Shown: positions 45,486 to 54,780 of the stretch, one piece after another
How positions within the stretch are numbered: the first letter of the stretch is position 1
Layout: each line of letters opens with the position of its first letter
NCBI RefSeq assembly: GCF_013386165.1
Contig: NZ_JACAOS010000015.1
Coordinates: forward strand, 569,594 to 633,593
Origin: Pseudomonas gingeri
GTDB lineage: Bacteria > Pseudomonadota > Gammaproteobacteria > Pseudomonadales > Pseudomonadaceae
Direction of reading: 5' to 3'
DNA length: 64,000 nt
Notes under the pieces: generated by a model
The model's input: the letters and a program-made list of their open reading frames with translations, nothing else
Database searches by the model: none
Told to the model about the DNA's origin: nothing
Made by a program: the position numbers and the translations under genes

Positions 45486-48410
45486 TTAAACGAGCAACTG
45501 CGCCCATCCCACTGGGCTGGCGCTGCCCAGGCTGAACCCCTTGCCCGTCAAGGACAGGTGTGGGTTGTAGGCAGCGTCGTGCTGGAAGTTCGCCGCCCAT
45601 TTTTCGCGCAGAACGGCCAGGGCCTGTGGCGCCTCGGGCAGGAGACCCGGGTGGAGCACCTGCACTTGCGGCGTCCAGGCGATCAGGCCGCCACCCTGGC
45701 CGATCTTGAGGCACAGATCGATATCGGCGAAGGCCTCGGCAAAGTCACCTTCGTCCAGGCCACCGACGGCCTCGAAGAACGCCTTGCGCACCATCAGGCA
45801 CACCGCCGAAACGGCCGAATAGTTCTGCTCCACCGCCAACCGCTGCATGTAGCCCCTGGCCTCCGTCTTCTCGCCGACAAAAGGCGAACCGACACCGCCG
45901 TTCAAGCCGAGAATCAGCCCGGCCTGGGAGACCTTCCCATCACGACCGTAGAGCTTGGCGCCGACCACACCGACTTCCGGGCGCAGGGCCTGGTTGAGCA
46001 GCGACTCGATCCAGTTGGGGTTGACCACTTCGCTGTCTTGCGCGAGCAGCACCAGGTACTCGCCCAATGCCTGGCCTGCCGCCGCGTTGCAGAACGCCGA
46101 GGCACTCGACCAGTCGCCTTGCAGCACACTGACTTTGCCGGCCAGGGGCTGTGCCCGGAGCCACGTTGCGAGGGCATCGCTGTAGCTCGGGTGATCGGCC
46201 ACCAGCACTTCGTATTTCAGGTAGCGGGTCTTTTGCAGGACGGCGTTCAGGCAGCGCTCCAGCTCGACGAAGTCGGCCTGGCCGTGGAGGATGATCGACA
46301 CCAGCGGGCGCCCGGTATGCCGATAATCGACAAAGTAGCTGCCCGGATTCTGCGAAGTGACCTGGGCCTTGTAGCCACGCGTGCCCAGGTGACGCAGCAA
46401 CGCCAGGCGTTCATGGGCGTTCTCTTCGAGCGCCGGCAGGCTGGAAATCAGCAACGACTCGTCCAGATGAGCCAATCCGGCCATGCCGCCCTGCTCGATC
46501 AAGCGCAGCAACAGATCGAATTCCAGGGCTTTGCTGAAGTCGGCCTTGTAGCCGCCCACCTCCAGCAATGCTTCACGGCGGATCAACCAGTGCCTGGCCA
46601 TCAGCGCCGGTACGCTTTGCAGCAGGTCGAGGTTGAAGTCAGGACGGAACACATCGGTCAACGCACCATTGACGTCGCGCTGGATTTCATCGGTGGCCAC
46701 CGCACGACAGCCCTCGGCCGCGCGCAGTTCGAGACCGGCGCGCAGCAGGCCGCCGGCGGTGAACTCGTCACCGGCCTCGGTCAGCAGCACCCAGTCGCAA
46801 GGCAATTGGCGGATCGTCTGGTTCAGCTTGTCCACCAGGTTGCCGGGGGTCACCCGGATAAAGTGCAGGGTGTTCTGCAGGGTGGTCGCCGTCTGCGGCT
46901 CGCCCGTGGTGAAGACGACGATGCGGAAGGCCTTGCTGTGCCCTTCCGCCAGGCTGTCGAGGGTGACCTGCAACTTGCCGATGTCGTCGTCCAGATTCAG
47001 TACCAGCAGGCCGAACACCGGCCCCCGGCCCTGCGCCGCCGCGTAGTTGCCAATCGCATCCAGCTCGGCATTGGACGGTTCACGGGCTTTCAGCCAGTCG
47101 AGCAGACGCCCGGAAAGCATCGCCTTGAACGTCGAGTGATTGTCTTCGCTGGAGACCGCGTCCAGGCGCTCGGCCCAGGCGAACATATCCCGGGCTTCCT
47201 GCTCTTCGCCCAGGCTTTCCAGCTGCTGGGCCAGACGCTTGACCACCCGGCGGTTGAACAGGTTGCACGCCTGGGCCTGCCACAGACGATCCACCACGCT
47301 TTCCGGGGTGTCGTTGTTGTGCGCACGCATCAGGGCGTCCTGGCGGGTCCATATCCCCTCCAGCCCCATCAACTGCACGCGGCCGGCCGGCATCCCATGG
47401 AGCAGGAATTCAAATTGGGTCAACTGATCGAAAAATGCCTGGTTGTAGTAAGGCATTTCCATGTACTGCTTGGGCCCGAAACGCCGCACGGGAGCATCCT
47501 TGATGCTGACCCAGGTGGACTCGAAAAGCCCTTCCATGGTCAGCGCGCGCCCGGTACGCAAGCTGTCGGTCATGGCTTCGAAACTTTCCAGGGCAAAGGC
47601 TTTGCCCTGTGCCGGATCAAGGCCCTCGATCGCGGTAGGCAACGAGGCCAGGAACTCGGCAAACGCCTCACGCTCGGCCACCGACTTGGCATCGGTGTAG
47701 GTCAGCGAGTGATAGACCTCGGTGCTGTGTTCCGAATCGCCATAGTTGACCTCACGGACCACATAGGGAATCGGCAGGATGCGCGCCTTGGCCCGGGCAA
47801 GCATGTAGTAGACATGGCCGATTTCCTGCCACTGGAAACTGGTGCCTTCCGGCAGGGCCGAATGCCAGTCGCGCATCAGCGCGGTACGGTGGACGGCGTA
47901 GAACGGCGGCACGTACTGGTGCATGTAGTCCACCACGCGATCCTGGGCCCGCTCGGAGGCGTAGTCCTCACAGACCTTCTTGTCACGTCGGTAGTAACTG
48001 ACGCTGTTCGGCAACGACAGGTACATCATGCAGTAGCCATGGCACATGCCGTAGTCGGCATTGTTCTCCAGAAACGCCACCGACTCGGTCAGCGCGCCGT
48101 GAACGATAAAGTCGTCGTCGGCGGCAAACACCATGTACGGCGTGGTCACGCTCATCACGCCATGGGCGAACTTGTTCTGCAGTTTCCAGTAGTCGTACTG
48201 CGGCACGTGCAGGTATTCGATCGAATCATGCCCCAGCGCGACTTCGGCATAGGCCACCGGGGAGGAATCCAGCACCAGCAGTTTGCAAGGCAACGCGCTG
48301 TAGAACTTCACCGCCCGGCGCAGGAACGCCGGCCGGTTATGGGTGACCAGCACCACCGTCAACAAATCACCCAGGACCAACGCCTGCTCAGAAACGTAGT
48401 TGCCTTGCAT
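45486..48410 (-). CDS. Large multidomain glycosyltransferase (974 aa)
   Basis: 974 aa. An N-terminal glycosyltransferase domain of the TIGR00180 type (about 15-240) has TVVLVTHNRPAFLRRAVKFY and a DDD motif in VFAADDDFIVHG. A middle degenerate GT-A-like segment covers about 490-690. A C-terminal GT2 domain (about 695-950) has PLVSIILHGQADFVELERCL, EVGVVGAKLYGRDGKVSQAG and ADIDLCLKIGQGG. Its C-terminal part is clearly paralogous to the 1197-aa enzyme at 54930-58523. No membrane helices. It probably adds several sugars of the flagellin glycan. RBS GGGGAAAGG. Confidence 0.85.
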   Translation of the reverse strand: MQGNYVSEQALVLGDLLTVVLVTHNRPAFLRRAVKFYSALPCKLLVLDSSPVAYAEVALGHDSIEYLHVPQYDYWKLQNKFAHGVMSVTTPYMVFAADDDFIVHGALTESVAFLENNADYGMCHGYCMMYLSLPNSVSYYRRDKKVCEDYASERAQDRVVDYMHQYVPPFYAVHRTALMRDWHSALPEGTSFQWQEIGHVYYMLARAKARILPIPYVVREVNYGDSEHSTEVYHSLTYTDAKSVAEREAFAEFLASLPTAIEGLDPAQGKAFALESFEAMTDSLRTGRALTMEGLFESTWVSIKDAPVRRFGPKQYMEMPYYNQAFFDQLTQFEFLLHGMPAGRVQLMGLEGIWTRQDALMRAHNNDTPESVVDRLWQAQACNLFNRRVVKRLAQQLESLGEEQEARDMFAWAERLDAVSSEDNHSTFKAMLSGRLLDWLKAREPSNAELDAIGNYAAAQGRGPVFGLLVLNLDDDIGKLQVTLDSLAEGHSKAFRIVVFTTGEPQTATTLQNTLHFIRVTPGNLVDKLNQTIRQLPCDWVLLTEAGDEFTAGGLLRAGLELRAAEGCRAVATDEIQRDVNGALTDVFRPDFNLDLLQSVPALMARHWLIRREALLEVGGYKADFSKALEFDLLLRLIEQGGMAGLAHLDESLLISSLPALEENAHERLALLRHLGTRGYKAQVTSQNPGSYFVDYRHTGRPLVSIILHGQADFVELERCLNAVLQKTRYLKYEVLVADHPSYSDALATWLRAQPLAGKVSVLQGDWSSASAFCNAAAGQALGEYLVLLAQDSEVVNPNWIESLLNQALRPEVGVVGAKLYGRDGKVSQAGLILGLNGGVGSPFVGEKTEARGYMQRLAVEQNYSAVSAVCLMVRKAFFEAVGGLDEGDFAEAFADIDLCLKIGQGGGLIAWTPQVQVLHPGLLPEAPQALAVLREKWAANFQHDAAYNPHLSLTGKGFSLGSASPVGWAQLLV

Positions 48411-48463
48411 AACCTTTCCCCAAAACTTCGAATCGACAAATGAACTCAGGATGATCTGGCTAC

Positions 48464-49198
48464 TTAGCGAACCCGGCGCAGGTAGCCATCAGGTGCAACG
48501 GTGACCAACAGCTTGTTCTGCAGCTGTTTATCGATCTCGAAATCATTGTTCTCTTTCAGATAAGCCCAGACCGCGGTCTTCGGGTTATCGCCCGGACCCC
48601 ACGGACGATCAGGGAAAAACTCCGCCGGCATGTCTTCGACCACGGTATCCATCACCACGCAGTAGCTGTCGACCGAAACCAGCGGTGCGTAGAGGCGCAG
48701 CTCTTCCAGCACGTGATCGTGGGTGTGGTTGGAATCCAGCACCAGGATGACCTTCTTGCCCTCGGCAGCCGCACGGACCTGCTCGACAGTCGACATCTCG
48801 ATGCTCGAACCCTCGATCATGCTGATGCGCTTGCTCATCGGATGGCTCTCGATGGCCTCGCGGTTGTGCGGACGGATATCGCGGTCGATGCCCAGCACTT
48901 CGCCATGGCCTTGCAGTTCCAGCAGGGAGGCGTAGTAGATGATCGAACCGCCATGGGCGATACCACACTCGATCACCAGGTCCGGCTTGACCTGCCAGAT
49001 GATCTCCTGCATCGCCATCATGTCCTGGGGCAGCTGAATGATCGGCCGGCCCATCCAGGAGAAGTGGTAGCTGTACTTGTGCTTGGCCGACTCGTTGAAG
49101 AAGTCACGGGCCAGGCCCTGGAGTTTTTCATCCTGGCCCTGGGCGGCGATTTCGGCTTGGCATTCGGCTTCGAAGGCTTGCATAACGGTCTTGGTCAT
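48464..49198 (-). CDS. Cephalosporin-hydroxylase-family SAM methyltransferase
   Basis: 244 aa from the ATG at 49198 (MTKTVMQAFEAECQAEI); an ATG at 49222 overlapping the previous stop is possible. The family (CmcI/RhlM-like) is shown by SYHFSWMGRPIIQLPQDMMAMQEIIW and the SAM motif VIECGIAHGGSIIYYASLL, with DSNHTHDHVLEELRLYAPLV later. Despite the name, members are usually sugar O-methyltransferases. Its place after the CDP-sugar genes suggests late methylation of the glycan. Confidence 0.8.
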   Translation of the reverse strand: MTKTVMQAFEAECQAEIAAQGQDEKLQGLARDFFNESAKHKYSYHFSWMGRPIIQLPQDMMAMQEIIWQVKPDLVIECGIAHGGSIIYYASLLELQGHGEVLGIDRDIRPHNREAIESHPMSKRISMIEGSSIEMSTVEQVRAAAEGKKVILVLDSNHTHDHVLEELRLYAPLVSVDSYCVVMDTVVEDMPAEFFPDRPWGPGDNPKTAVWAYLKENNDFEIDKQLQNKLLVTVAPDGYLRRVR

Positions 49199-49218
49199 TG
49201 TTCGGTCTCGGCAAAAGT

Positions 49219-50289
49219 TCATTGAAAGGAGGCGCTGTCGACGGCGTGGTAGACGTATCGCCCACCCGTCATGCGCTTGATTTCTTCGAGGTAATTGGAG
49301 TTCATCACAAACAGGTTGGCACCTTCGGGCAAGGTGTCCAGGGCTTCCTGCGGCGACGACACGCGCACACCGCTGAGGGGCAGGTAACGTCCCTGCTTGG
49401 CCGGATTGATATCCACCACCTGGTCCACCGCCACGCCCGCCCGCTGCAGGAACAGTGAATAGATCACGCCCTTGGAGGACGCGCCCCAGATGCAGGAGCC
49501 TTGTTCGGGAGCTTCGCCAATGATGCGGATCGCCTTGGCCAGGCTGGCGGTGAAATCATCCGGCAAATGCTGGTGCCGCACCGACTCGGTCGGTGTCAGG
49601 CGCAAGCTGCCGAGGTCGGCGACGATGTACAGGTACTGCCCGCCGAACAGATGGCCGGCCTCGTGCACGGTGCCGAACAAGCGGCGCAGGTCATCGAGAC
49701 GGAAGTAGTTGACGTGTTCATAGAACAGATCGAACCAGGCTCGGTGCTCGACGATCCAGTCGAAGCAAGGCACCTCGATATAGATCTGCCCACCCTGGTT
49801 GGCCTCGGCCATCGCCGCCAGGAACGCCACCGGATCGGCGATATGTTCCAGCACATGACGCAGCACCAGGGCATCGGCGGCCAGGCCCAGGCCTCGGGTG
49901 AACGGGGCCTTGATCACTTCGGGATTGCTGCCCTCGTAGGCCGGGTCGATGCCGGTGATGGCGTAGCCCAGGCCACGCAGCAGCTCGAGGAAATAGCCCT
50001 TGCCGCAACCGACCTCGATCAGGCTCCGGCCCTTGAAGTGCCGGGCAATGATGCCTTCCACATCGTTCAGGTGCTGCTGGAACTGGCCGGAATGGGCCTG
50101 CTCGTTCTGATAGTCGCTGTCGTAGCTCAACTTCTCGGCATCGAAGGCCTGGTTGAAGATCAAGCCGCTGACTTCATCTTGTACCAACACGATATCGGCA
50201 CTGGCCGAAGCCCTGGCCGAGGCCGCGTCGGCAAAGGTGCGGTTTTGCAGGACCGGCAGCTCAGCTGCCCGATACAACTCATGCGCCAT
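49219..50289 (-). CDS. C-methyltransferase-like protein lacking the zinc finger
   Basis: 356 aa from the ATG at 50289 (GGGAG upstream). A class I SAM domain (LIEVGCGKGYFLELLRGLGY) is followed by YEHVNYFRLDDL and a C-terminal Rossmann-like domain (IWGASSKGVIYSLFLQ, VVDINPAKQGRYLPLSG). This is the same two-domain plan as the 408-aa C-methyltransferase upstream, but without the N-terminal CxxC pairs. The function is probably sugar methylation; site unknown. It overlaps the reductase gene by 11 nt. Confidence 0.78.
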   Translation of the reverse strand: MAHELYRAAELPVLQNRTFADAASARASASADIVLVQDEVSGLIFNQAFDAEKLSYDSDYQNEQAHSGQFQQHLNDVEGIIARHFKGRSLIEVGCGKGYFLELLRGLGYAITGIDPAYEGSNPEVIKAPFTRGLGLAADALVLRHVLEHIADPVAFLAAMAEANQGGQIYIEVPCFDWIVEHRAWFDLFYEHVNYFRLDDLRRLFGTVHEAGHLFGGQYLYIVADLGSLRLTPTESVRHQHLPDDFTASLAKAIRIIGEAPEQGSCIWGASSKGVIYSLFLQRAGVAVDQVVDINPAKQGRYLPLSGVRVSSPQEALDTLPEGANLFVMNSNYLEEIKRMTGGRYVYHAVDSASFQ

Positions 50290-51145
50290 GTTCGACTCCC
50301 AGTAGCTGTTGCAGTCGCTCGGCCACGCCCCAGAACGCCATGGGCTCGTGACTGGCATAACCGTAGTGACCCAGGTTCAACGCGATGGACGACTCACGCT
50401 CGCGCAGGCGCTGCTCGACCAGGGTCCGCACCGCGATCGGCCGGCCGCTGGCGCAATTGACCACGCCGGAAAAATCCCGTTGTTCCAGCAGCCGCGCCAG
50501 GTAATCGGCGGCCACTTCAATCGCCAGGTAATCGCGCAGTTGCTCGCCCGCCGACATGTTGAAGTGACTGTCGCCGGCCTCGATGGCACGGTCCAGGCTG
50601 GCCAGCAGGCTGTTGGGGTTCTGTCCTTCGCCGTGCAGGTAGAACAGGCGCGCCCATTGCAGGTTGAACGGCAACTGCTGACTCAACGTCTCCAGGAACA
50701 GGCGCAGGGTGTTCTTCGCCAGGCCGTAGGGGTTGCTCGGTTGCGGCGCTGTCGCTTCGCTCAATGGCCCACTCTGCAAGCCATATTCGAAGCAGGTGCC
50801 GGTCACCAGGACCTGGGGGATGCCGGCCTCGACCACCTGCTTGATAAATCGGTAATCGGCGAACAGGTTGTGTTCGAAGTGAAACAGCGCCTGGTAGTTC
50901 GGCAACCCCGGCCAGGCCAGATGGGCCAGGGCATCCACGCCTTCGGTCAACGTGGCCAGGTCCAGGTCCGCGGCATGCACATCGGCGGCGACAAATTCCA
51001 CCTCATCGATCCACGGCAGCTTGCGCGCGGCCTCAGGGTTGCGAGCCACGGCGCGTACCGAATGCCCCCGCGCGAGCAAGGCCGAGACCAGATGGCGACC
51101 GACAAAACCGGTCGCCCCCGTCACCAGCACTTTCAGGCCACTCAC
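50279..51145 (-). CDS. NAD(P)-dependent nucleotide-sugar reductase/epimerase (SDR)
   Basis: 288 aa from the GTG at 51145, in a GTGA overlap with the previous stop; the frame stays open much further upstream but that part is only the shadow of the C-methyltransferase gene. The Rossmann motif is VTGATGFVGRHL and the catalytic pair is YGLAK (NPYGLAKNTLRLF). Context suggests 4-keto reduction of the C-methylated CDP-6-deoxyhexose, the last step before transfer. Confidence 0.82.
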   Translation of the reverse strand: MSGLKVLVTGATGFVGRHLVSALLARGHSVRAVARNPEAARKLPWIDEVEFVAADVHAADLDLATLTEGVDALAHLAWPGLPNYQALFHFEHNLFADYRFIKQVVEAGIPQVLVTGTCFEYGLQSGPLSEATAPQPSNPYGLAKNTLRLFLETLSQQLPFNLQWARLFYLHGEGQNPNSLLASLDRAIEAGDSHFNMSAGEQLRDYLAIEVAADYLARLLEQRDFSGVVNCASGRPIAVRTLVEQRLRERESSIALNLGHYGYASHEPMAFWGVAERLQQLLGVEHGA

Positions 51146-52368
51146 AGGATCGTCAACTCGGGCACGGCGACGACAAAACGCCCGCCCCATTCGCGCACGA
51201 CAGCCTGCTGCTGACTCACTTCCTGCAACAGGTTCCACGGCAACACCAGTACGTAGTCCGGTTTTTCCGCTGCGATACGCTCGGGCGAGACCACGGCAAT
51301 GCGGCTGCCCGGCAAGAACTTGCCCTGCTTGTGCGGGTTGGCATCGGCCACCCAGGCCAACAGGTCCGAGCGGATCCCGGCGTAGTTGAGCAAAGTGTTG
51401 CCCTTGGCCGCCGCGCCATAACCCACCACGCGCTTGCCTTCGGCCTTGGCCTGCAGCAGGAAGCGCAGCAGGTCGTGCTTGATACGTTCGGCGGCCGGTG
51501 CCAGGGTCGCGTAGAACGTCGGGGTCTTCACCCCCGCGGCCAGTTCGGCTTCCAGCACCTGGCGAACCACCGCTTGCACCGCGCGACGCGAACCGTCGGC
51601 GCGCTGCACGAAGACCCGCAACGAACCGCCATGGGTCGGCAAGCCGCCGACATCGAAGATTTCCAGGCCGTTGCGCACGCACAAGGCCTGCACGGCGGTC
51701 AGCGACAGATAGGAGTAGTGCTCGTGATACAGGGTGTCGAACTGCTGTCCGGCGATCAAGGCCAGCAGGTGTGGGAACTCGAAAGTGGCCACCCCCGTCG
51801 GCTTGAGCAGCGTCGCGAAACCCTGGAGAAAGTCATTGATGTCCGGCACATGGGCCAGCACGTTATTGGCCGCCATCAGGTCGGCCGCCCAGCCCTCTTC
51901 AAGCAACTGCAAGGCGCTGTCGCGGCCGAAGAACAGCTCGCGGATCTCCAGGCCTTTGTCCCGCGCCGCCTGGGCGGTGCTGCGGGTCGGCTCGACGCCC
52001 AGGCACGGGATACCGCGCCCGGCGACATATTGCAGCAGGTAGCCATCGTTGGCGGCCACCTCCACCACACGGCTGTCCGCGGTCAGTTCGAAGCGCTCGA
52101 CCATCTCGGCCACATAACACTCGGCATGCGCCAGCCAGGTGCTGGAAAACGAACTGAAGTAGGCGTAGTCGGCATCGAACAGCGTATCGGCGCGGGTGTA
52201 GTCCTCGGTCTGTACCAGCCAGCAGCTCTGGCATACGGCGACTTTCAACGGCAGCCATGGCTCGGCCTGCTCCAACTGGTCAGCCCGCAGGTAAGCATTG
52301 GAGGGCGGCGAGGTGCCCAGATCGATCAACGGCAAAACCAGCGGGGTGCCGCAACCTCGGCAGTTCAT
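51142..52368 (-). CDS. Zinc-binding sugar C-methyltransferase (TylC3/EvaC/TcaB9 type)
   Basis: 408 aa. N-terminal zinc site with C3, C6, C46 and C49 (CRGC, CQSC). SAM domain with VVEVAANDGYLLQYV at 101-115. Family motif YHEHYSYLS at 214-222, which carries residues proposed as catalytic in TcaB9. C-terminal domain with VVGYGAAAKGNTLLNYAGI and VADANPHKQGKFLPG. Known members add a methyl group to C-3 of NDP-4-keto-6-deoxyhexoses. It is coupled to rfbC-like and reductase genes by 4-nt overlaps. Confidence 0.88.
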   Translation of the reverse strand: MNCRGCGTPLVLPLIDLGTSPPSNAYLRADQLEQAEPWLPLKVAVCQSCWLVQTEDYTRADTLFDADYAYFSSFSSTWLAHAECYVAEMVERFELTADSRVVEVAANDGYLLQYVAGRGIPCLGVEPTRSTAQAARDKGLEIRELFFGRDSALQLLEEGWAADLMAANNVLAHVPDINDFLQGFATLLKPTGVATFEFPHLLALIAGQQFDTLYHEHYSYLSLTAVQALCVRNGLEIFDVGGLPTHGGSLRVFVQRADGSRRAVQAVVRQVLEAELAAGVKTPTFYATLAPAAERIKHDLLRFLLQAKAEGKRVVGYGAAAKGNTLLNYAGIRSDLLAWVADANPHKQGKFLPGSRIAVVSPERIAAEKPDYVLVLPWNLLQEVSQQQAVVREWGGRFVVAVPELTIL

Positions 52369-52925
52369 AAACGCACTCCAGGGAAAGACGTATCGATCAG
52401 GGGGTGACTGCTGTCCCTGGCCGACAGATTTTTGACAGCCTCGGGCCAGGCGATTGCCAGGCGCGGATCGAACACCGACAGGCCGCCCTCGGCGTCCGGC
52501 GTATAGTCGGCACTGTGCAGGTAGAGCAGTTCGGCGTCGTCGCTGAGGGTCTGGAAACCGTGGGCGAAACCGGCGGGAATCAACAGGCTGCGACCATCGC
52601 CGGCACGCAGGTGCTCGGCGTGCCACTGCAGGAAGGTCGCTGAATCCGGACGCAGGTCTACCGCGACATCCCAGACTTCACCGCGTAGACAGGTGATCAG
52701 CTTGGCTTCCGGGGCCTGTGCATTCTGATAATGCAGGCCGCGCACGCTGCCCCGCTCGCGGGTGCAGGAATGGTTGATCTGGCGGATATGAAAAGACTCG
52801 CCGAACGCACTCAGGCTGCCTTCACAGAACAGCCGGGAAAAATGCCCGCGCTGATCGGCATGGTGCTTGTGCTGCACGCTGAACAGCCCCCTGAGGGGCA
52901 AAGCCTGAATCAGGAATTCACTCAA
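52365..52925 (-). CDS. rfbC: RmlC-like NDP-4-keto-sugar 3,5-epimerase
   Basis: 186 aa cupin. RmlC landmarks are RGSVRGLHYQNAQAPEAKL (catalytic His), GFAHGFQTLSD and the closing SVFDPRLAIAWP. The start is TTG at 52925, in a TTGA overlap with rfbG and behind GGGGTGAG. No dTDP-glucose genes (rmlA, rmlB) are in the window, whereas CDP-glucose genes lie next to it, so the substrate may be a CDP-linked 4-keto sugar. It could be a 3- or 5-epimerase only. Confidence 0.87.
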   Translation of the reverse strand: MSEFLIQALPLRGLFSVQHKHHADQRGHFSRLFCEGSLSAFGESFHIRQINHSCTRERGSVRGLHYQNAQAPEAKLITCLRGEVWDVAVDLRPDSATFLQWHAEHLRAGDGRSLLIPAGFAHGFQTLSDDAELLYLHSADYTPDAEGGLSVFDPRLAIAWPEAVKNLSARDSSHPLIDTSFPGVRL

Positions 52926-54004
52926 AGCTCACCCCGGTACAGATTCAACTGCGCCAGGGTCACGCCGCGCATGTCCTCGGCGTTTTTCCAGGCCAGATGC
53001 CAGTCGAGGGTCTGTTCCAGGCATTGCTGCAACGACCAGCGCGGTTGCCAGCCGAGCAACTGCCGGGCGCGACTGCTGTCCAGGCGCAACAGGCCGGCCT
53101 CATGCAGTTCGCTGGGTTCGACCCGTAGGCCCGGCGCGTGTGGCCAGCGTCCGGCGAGCCGGGCGACGACGTCGCCGACGCTGCACATGTCATCCTCGCC
53201 GGGTCCGAAGTTCCACGCCCCCGCCGCTTCCGGCCCACGCTCATAGAGCGCGGCGGCCAGTTGCAGGTAGCCGGCCAGGGGTTCCAGGGCATGCTGCCAG
53301 GGCCGTACCGCCTGTGGATAACGCAGGGTCACCGGCTCATTCGCCGACCAGGCCCGGAGCACATCGGGGATCAGTCGCTCCGGGGAAAAATCGCCGCCCC
53401 CCAGGACGTTGCCGGCCCGCGCGGTCGCCACCGCCAGGCCATGGGCCTCGTAGCGTTCAGCGGGAAAAAAGGACGCCACATAGGACTGCGCCAACAACTC
53501 GCAACAGGCTTTGCTGCTGCTGTAGGGATCATGGCCGCCGAGGGCTTCGTTCTCGCGATAGGGCCAGGCCCATTCCTGGTTGGCGTAGACCTTGTCGGTC
53601 GTCACCAGTACGCAGGCGCGTACCCCACCGACCTGGCGAATCGCTTCCAGCAGGTTGAGGGTGCCCATGACATTGCTCGAGTAGGTGCCGAGCGGATCAC
53701 GATAGGCCTCGCGTACCAGCGGCTGGGCCGCCAGGTGCAGGACGATTTCCGGTTCGGTCTCGGCGATCAGTTCCAGCAAGGCGCCGAGGTCGCGCAGATC
53801 GCCGCGTTGGTCATTGAGGCCCTCGCCGACCCGGGCCAGTTCGAACAGGCTGGGCTCGGTGCCGGGGTCGAGGGCGAAGCCGCTGACCTGGGCCCCCAGG
53901 CTCTCGAGCCAGAGCGCCAGCCAACTGCCCTTGAAACCGGTGTGGCCGGTCAGCAGGACCCGCTTGCCACTCCAGAAGGCGCGGCTCAGTCCCACTGCTT
54001 CCAT
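52922..54004 (-). CDS. rfbG: RfbG, CDP-glucose 4,6-dehydratase
   Basis: 360 aa from the ATG at 54004 (MEAVGLSRAFWSGKRVLLTG), which overlaps rfbF by 19 nt. SDR motifs: LLTGHTGFKGSWLALWL, LHLAAQPLVREAYRDP, catalytic YSSSK (DPYSSSKACCELL) and TARAGNVLGGGDF, all typical of CDP-glucose rather than dTDP-glucose dehydratases. It yields CDP-4-keto-6-deoxyglucose. Confidence 0.94.
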   Translation of the reverse strand: MEAVGLSRAFWSGKRVLLTGHTGFKGSWLALWLESLGAQVSGFALDPGTEPSLFELARVGEGLNDQRGDLRDLGALLELIAETEPEIVLHLAAQPLVREAYRDPLGTYSSNVMGTLNLLEAIRQVGGVRACVLVTTDKVYANQEWAWPYRENEALGGHDPYSSSKACCELLAQSYVASFFPAERYEAHGLAVATARAGNVLGGGDFSPERLIPDVLRAWSANEPVTLRYPQAVRPWQHALEPLAGYLQLAAALYERGPEAAGAWNFGPGEDDMCSVGDVVARLAGRWPHAPGLRVEPSELHEAGLLRLDSSRARQLLGWQPRWSLQQCLEQTLDWHLAWKNAEDMRGVTLAQLNLYRGEL

Positions 54005-54759
54005 GGGGCCTCCCCGCTCTGCCACAGTTGCTCCAGATGATTCTTGTCCCGCAGGGTGTCCATCGGATGCCAGAAGCCATCGTGCTGGAAGGCATTCAGT
54101 TGCCCCTGGGCCGCCAGTTCCGCCAAGGGCTCGGCTTCCCACACGGAGCTATCGTCCTTGACCAGCGAGAGCACCTTGGGCGACAGGACGAAGAAACCTC
54201 CGTTGATCCAGCCACCATCGCCACGGGGCTTCTCGATAAAACCACGGACCATGTCGCCGTCGCGCTCCAGTGCGCCGTAGCGGCCTGGCGGCTGCACGGC
54301 AGTGACCGTCGCCAACTTGCCGCTGGACCGGTGGAAGTCCACCAGCGCGCCGATGTTCAGGTCCGAGACACCGTCACCGTAGGTGAAGCAGAACGCCTCT
54401 TCCTTCTCCAGGTAACGCCCGGCACGGCGCAGGCGGCCGCCGGTCATGGTTTCTTCGCCGGTGTCGATCAGGGTCACGCGCCATGGCTCGCTGTAGTTCT
54501 GGTGAACGTCCATGCGATTGTTGCTCATGTCGAAGGTGACGTCGGAGGTGTGCAGGAAGTAGTTGGCGAAGAAGTCCTTGATGGCGTAGCCCTTGTACCC
54601 CAGGCAGATCACGAAGTCGTGAATACCGTGGGCGGAGTACTGCTTCATGATGTGCCAGAGAATTGGCTTGCCGCCGATCTCGATCATCGGCTTGGGCTTG
54701 AGGTGCGATTCCTCGCTGATCCGCGTGCCCAGGCCACCCGCCAGAATAACTGCCTTCAT
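53986..54759 (-). CDS. rfbF: RfbF, glucose-1-phosphate cytidylyltransferase
   Basis: 257 aa from the ATG at 54759, with a strong AGGAGGGG box. Nucleotidyltransferase signature MKAVILAGGLGTRISEESH and KPKPMIEIGGKPILWHIMK, then TYGDGVSDLNIGAL and WINGGFFVLSPKV. It makes CDP-glucose, the first step of the CDP-deoxysugar branch. A long upstream extension in frame has no coding character and is not used. Confidence 0.95.
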   Translation of the reverse strand: MKAVILAGGLGTRISEESHLKPKPMIEIGGKPILWHIMKQYSAHGIHDFVICLGYKGYAIKDFFANYFLHTSDVTFDMSNNRMDVHQNYSEPWRVTLIDTGEETMTGGRLRRAGRYLEKEEAFCFTYGDGVSDLNIGALVDFHRSSGKLATVTAVQPPGRYGALERDGDMVRGFIEKPRGDGGWINGGFFVLSPKVLSLVKDDSSVWEAEPLAELAAQGQLNAFQHDGFWHPMDTLRDKNHLEQLWQSGEAPWKQWD

Positions 54760-54780
54760 CAACGTCCCCTCCTGTTCGAC

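Noticed and set aside
50279..51682. A 467-codon frame ending as the SDR reductase
   Set aside because: The upstream 179 codons are an off-frame reading of the C-methyltransferase gene; the real start is the GTG at 51145.
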